Of a stretch of 5,413 nucleotides of DNA, positions 4,488 to 5,413 are shown in pieces (the first letter of the stretch is position 1; every line of letters begins with the position of its first letter). The position numbers and the translations under genes were made by a program. The notes beneath the pieces were generated by a model. That model ran no database searches and was not told the DNA's origin. It saw nothing but the letters and a program-made list of their open reading frames with translations. Source of the stretch: Candidatus Heimdallarchaeota archaeon (GTDB taxonomy: Archaea > Asgardarchaeota > Heimdallarchaeia > Heimdallarchaeales > Heimdallarchaeaceae); the NCBI GenBank assembly GCA_030628305.1, contig DAOVRE010000134.1, positions 1 through 5,413 of the forward strand, read 5' to 3'.

Positions 4488-5413
4488 ATGAGTGCTTTGA
4501 GTAAAATGGTGGTTAGATTTCTAAAAAAGTATTCAGAAAAACTTGAAAAGAAGCAGAGATTCCATTTTGCAGCAAAAATGGCTTATCGAGCATATAAAAT
4601 ATCTGAAAAAGAACTTGAACTATTGTTGAAAAGCGCATCATTAGAGATTAAAGCAAAAAAACATTCGCTCGCCATTCCATTGTTACAGCAATTCATAATA
4701 CATGATCCAAACTCATTGAAAGCTATGCTTCTTCTAGGCATAGCTTATAGACAAATAGGAAACTACGAGGAGGCAATCAAAGTGCACTTGAAAAGTCTAG
4801 AGCAAGATGAAGATCCGGTTAGGGCTCATTATTCGTTGGGAATAGATTATGAGAAAAAGGGTAACAATGAAACGGCAAAAAGATACTACACTAAAGCAAT
4901 AGAGTTAGATAAAGCATTTACAAAAGCATACTTTAGACTAGCAAACATTTACATGAAAGAAGAAAAATATGATTTAGCTGTAAGCTTGTATATAGATGGG
5001 TTATCATTAAGAGAAGGATCAGTAAATGAATGGATAAATCTAGCATATTGCTACATGAAAACAACAAGAAATGAAGCAGCACTGAAGGTGTTAAAGGAAG
5101 CATTAAGATTAAATCCAGGATCATCAGAAGTAATATTTGCCTTAGGAACATGTTATCTGAGTCAACATAAATATGAAAAGGTAGAGGAGATGATAGATAA
5201 ACTAGATCCAATAAAAGATAGGGAGTTCGGGCTATCACTGAAAATTAAAGTGGCGATGGATAAACATCAATATGAAGAAATAAAGGAGATACTAGAGGGA
5301 ATAAAAAGAAAAGAAAGAGAAGCGGAATACTGGTACTATAAAGCGGTATATTATACAAATACAGGGAAAGAAAAGAAGGCAATAAAAGAACTGGAGAAAG
5401 CGATAAGGGAAAA
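4488..5413 (+). CDS. TPR-repeat protein, C-terminus beyond the window
   Basis: An open frame runs from an upstream stop at 4473-4475 to the window edge without a stop, giving at least 308 residues from the ATG at 4488; ATGs at 4479 and 4506 are also in frame. After a basic, helical N-terminus (MSALSKMVVRFLKKYSEKLE) come tandem tetratricopeptide repeats of about 34 residues. The clearest begin near 77 (LGIAYRQIGNYEEAIKVHLK), 111 (LGIDYEKKGNNETAKRYYTK), 144 (LANIYMKEEKYDLAVSLY), 179 (LAYCYMKTTRNEAALKVLKE) and 212 (LGTCYLSQHKYEKVEEM). A last one starts near 278 (AVYYTNTGKEKKAIKELEKA) and is cut by the edge. These show the A-x-x-x-x-x-G-x-Y-x-x-A spacing, with G replaced in places. TPR arrays bind other proteins; the partner cannot be inferred. 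No signal peptide or membrane segment is evident. It is divergent from the MBL gene. Confidence 0.88.
   Translation, partial: MSALSKMVVRFLKKYSEKLEKKQRFHFAAKMAYRAYKISEKELELLLKSASLEIKAKKHSLAIPLLQQFIIHDPNSLKAMLLLGIAYRQIGNYEEAIKVHLKSLEQDEDPVRAHYSLGIDYEKKGNNETAKRYYTKAIELDKAFTKAYFRLANIYMKEEKYDLAVSLYIDGLSLREGSVNEWINLAYCYMKTTRNEAALKVLKEALRLNPGSSEVIFALGTCYLSQHKYEKVEEMIDKLDPIKDREFGLSLKIKVAMDKHQYEEIKEILEGIKRKEREAEYWYYKAVYYTNTGKEKKAIKELEKAIRE

Noticed and set aside
4422..4495. Direct repeat ATGAGTGC (4422-4429 and 4488-4495)
   Set aside because: Only 8 bp with no extension of similarity; the second copy includes the TPR start codon. Likely chance.
4283..4504. Plus-strand 73-codon open frame across the MBL start
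   Set aside because: It is mostly antisense to the MBL coding region, runs through the divergent promoter region and has no protein-like features.
4933..5238. Minus-strand 101-codon open frame with leucine-rich translation
   Set aside because: It lies wholly opposite the TPR coding frame. The Leu-rich composition is what the antisense of A-rich, Lys/Glu-rich codons produces.
1..5413. CRISPR array, tRNA, rRNA, transposon or phage genes
   Set aside because: Reading both strands showed no regularly spaced repeats, no cloverleaf-like conserved tRNA blocks, and no transposase, integrase or terminal inverted repeats.

Overview
The window reads as chromosomal DNA from an AT-rich archaeon, most likely of the Asgard superphylum. 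The left end carries an archaeal/eukaryotic-type ribosomal cluster on the minus strand (S19e, a PDCD5-like DNA-binding protein, L39e, L31e). The middle encodes a Rab-like small GTPase with all five G motifs, a eukaryotic signature protein whose expansion is characteristic of Asgard archaea. The TATA-like boxes and the mix of Shine-Dalgarno-led and apparently leaderless starts also fit archaea. I cannot place it to lineage (Loki-, Thor-, Heimdall-) from this sequence alone.

Layout. Positions 1-1250, minus strand: rps19e, pdcd5, rpl39e and rpl31e in transcription order. They form one tight operon with a 66-nt gap, a 1-nt stop/start overlap and a 13-nt gap; L31e runs off the left edge. L39e (51 aa) was found by direct translation. 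Positions 1251-1495 hold the operon leader, with a TATA-like box and an 18-bp imperfect palindrome. Positions 1496-1756, plus strand: a probable small two-helix membrane protein that overlaps a second open frame, so either two candidate readings or a frameshifted gene. Positions 1770-2468, minus strand: the Rab-like GTPase. Positions 2469-2596 are a compact divergent promoter region with two TATA-like boxes flanking a perfect 10-bp inverted repeat. Positions 2597-3673, plus strand: a tandem GNAT-type acetyltransferase. Positions 3685-4407, minus strand: a metallo-beta-lactamase-fold hydrolase. From about 4488 to the right edge, plus strand: a TPR protein, open at the window end.

How the parts relate. 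The first four genes belong to translation and are a known conserved archaeal cluster. The rest are single genes in alternating orientation, with very small convergent gaps (13 and 11 nt) and short divergent promoter regions (128 and 80 nt). The only hint of joint control outside the ribosomal operon is the GTPase/acetyltransferase pair, which shares a divergent promoter with twin 9-bp palindromic boxes. I see no CRISPR array, tRNA, rRNA, insertion sequence or phage gene. The points most worth checking are the twin-box divergent promoter, the GTPase with its charged N-terminal extension and no lipidation cysteine, and the degenerate second half of the acetyltransferase.
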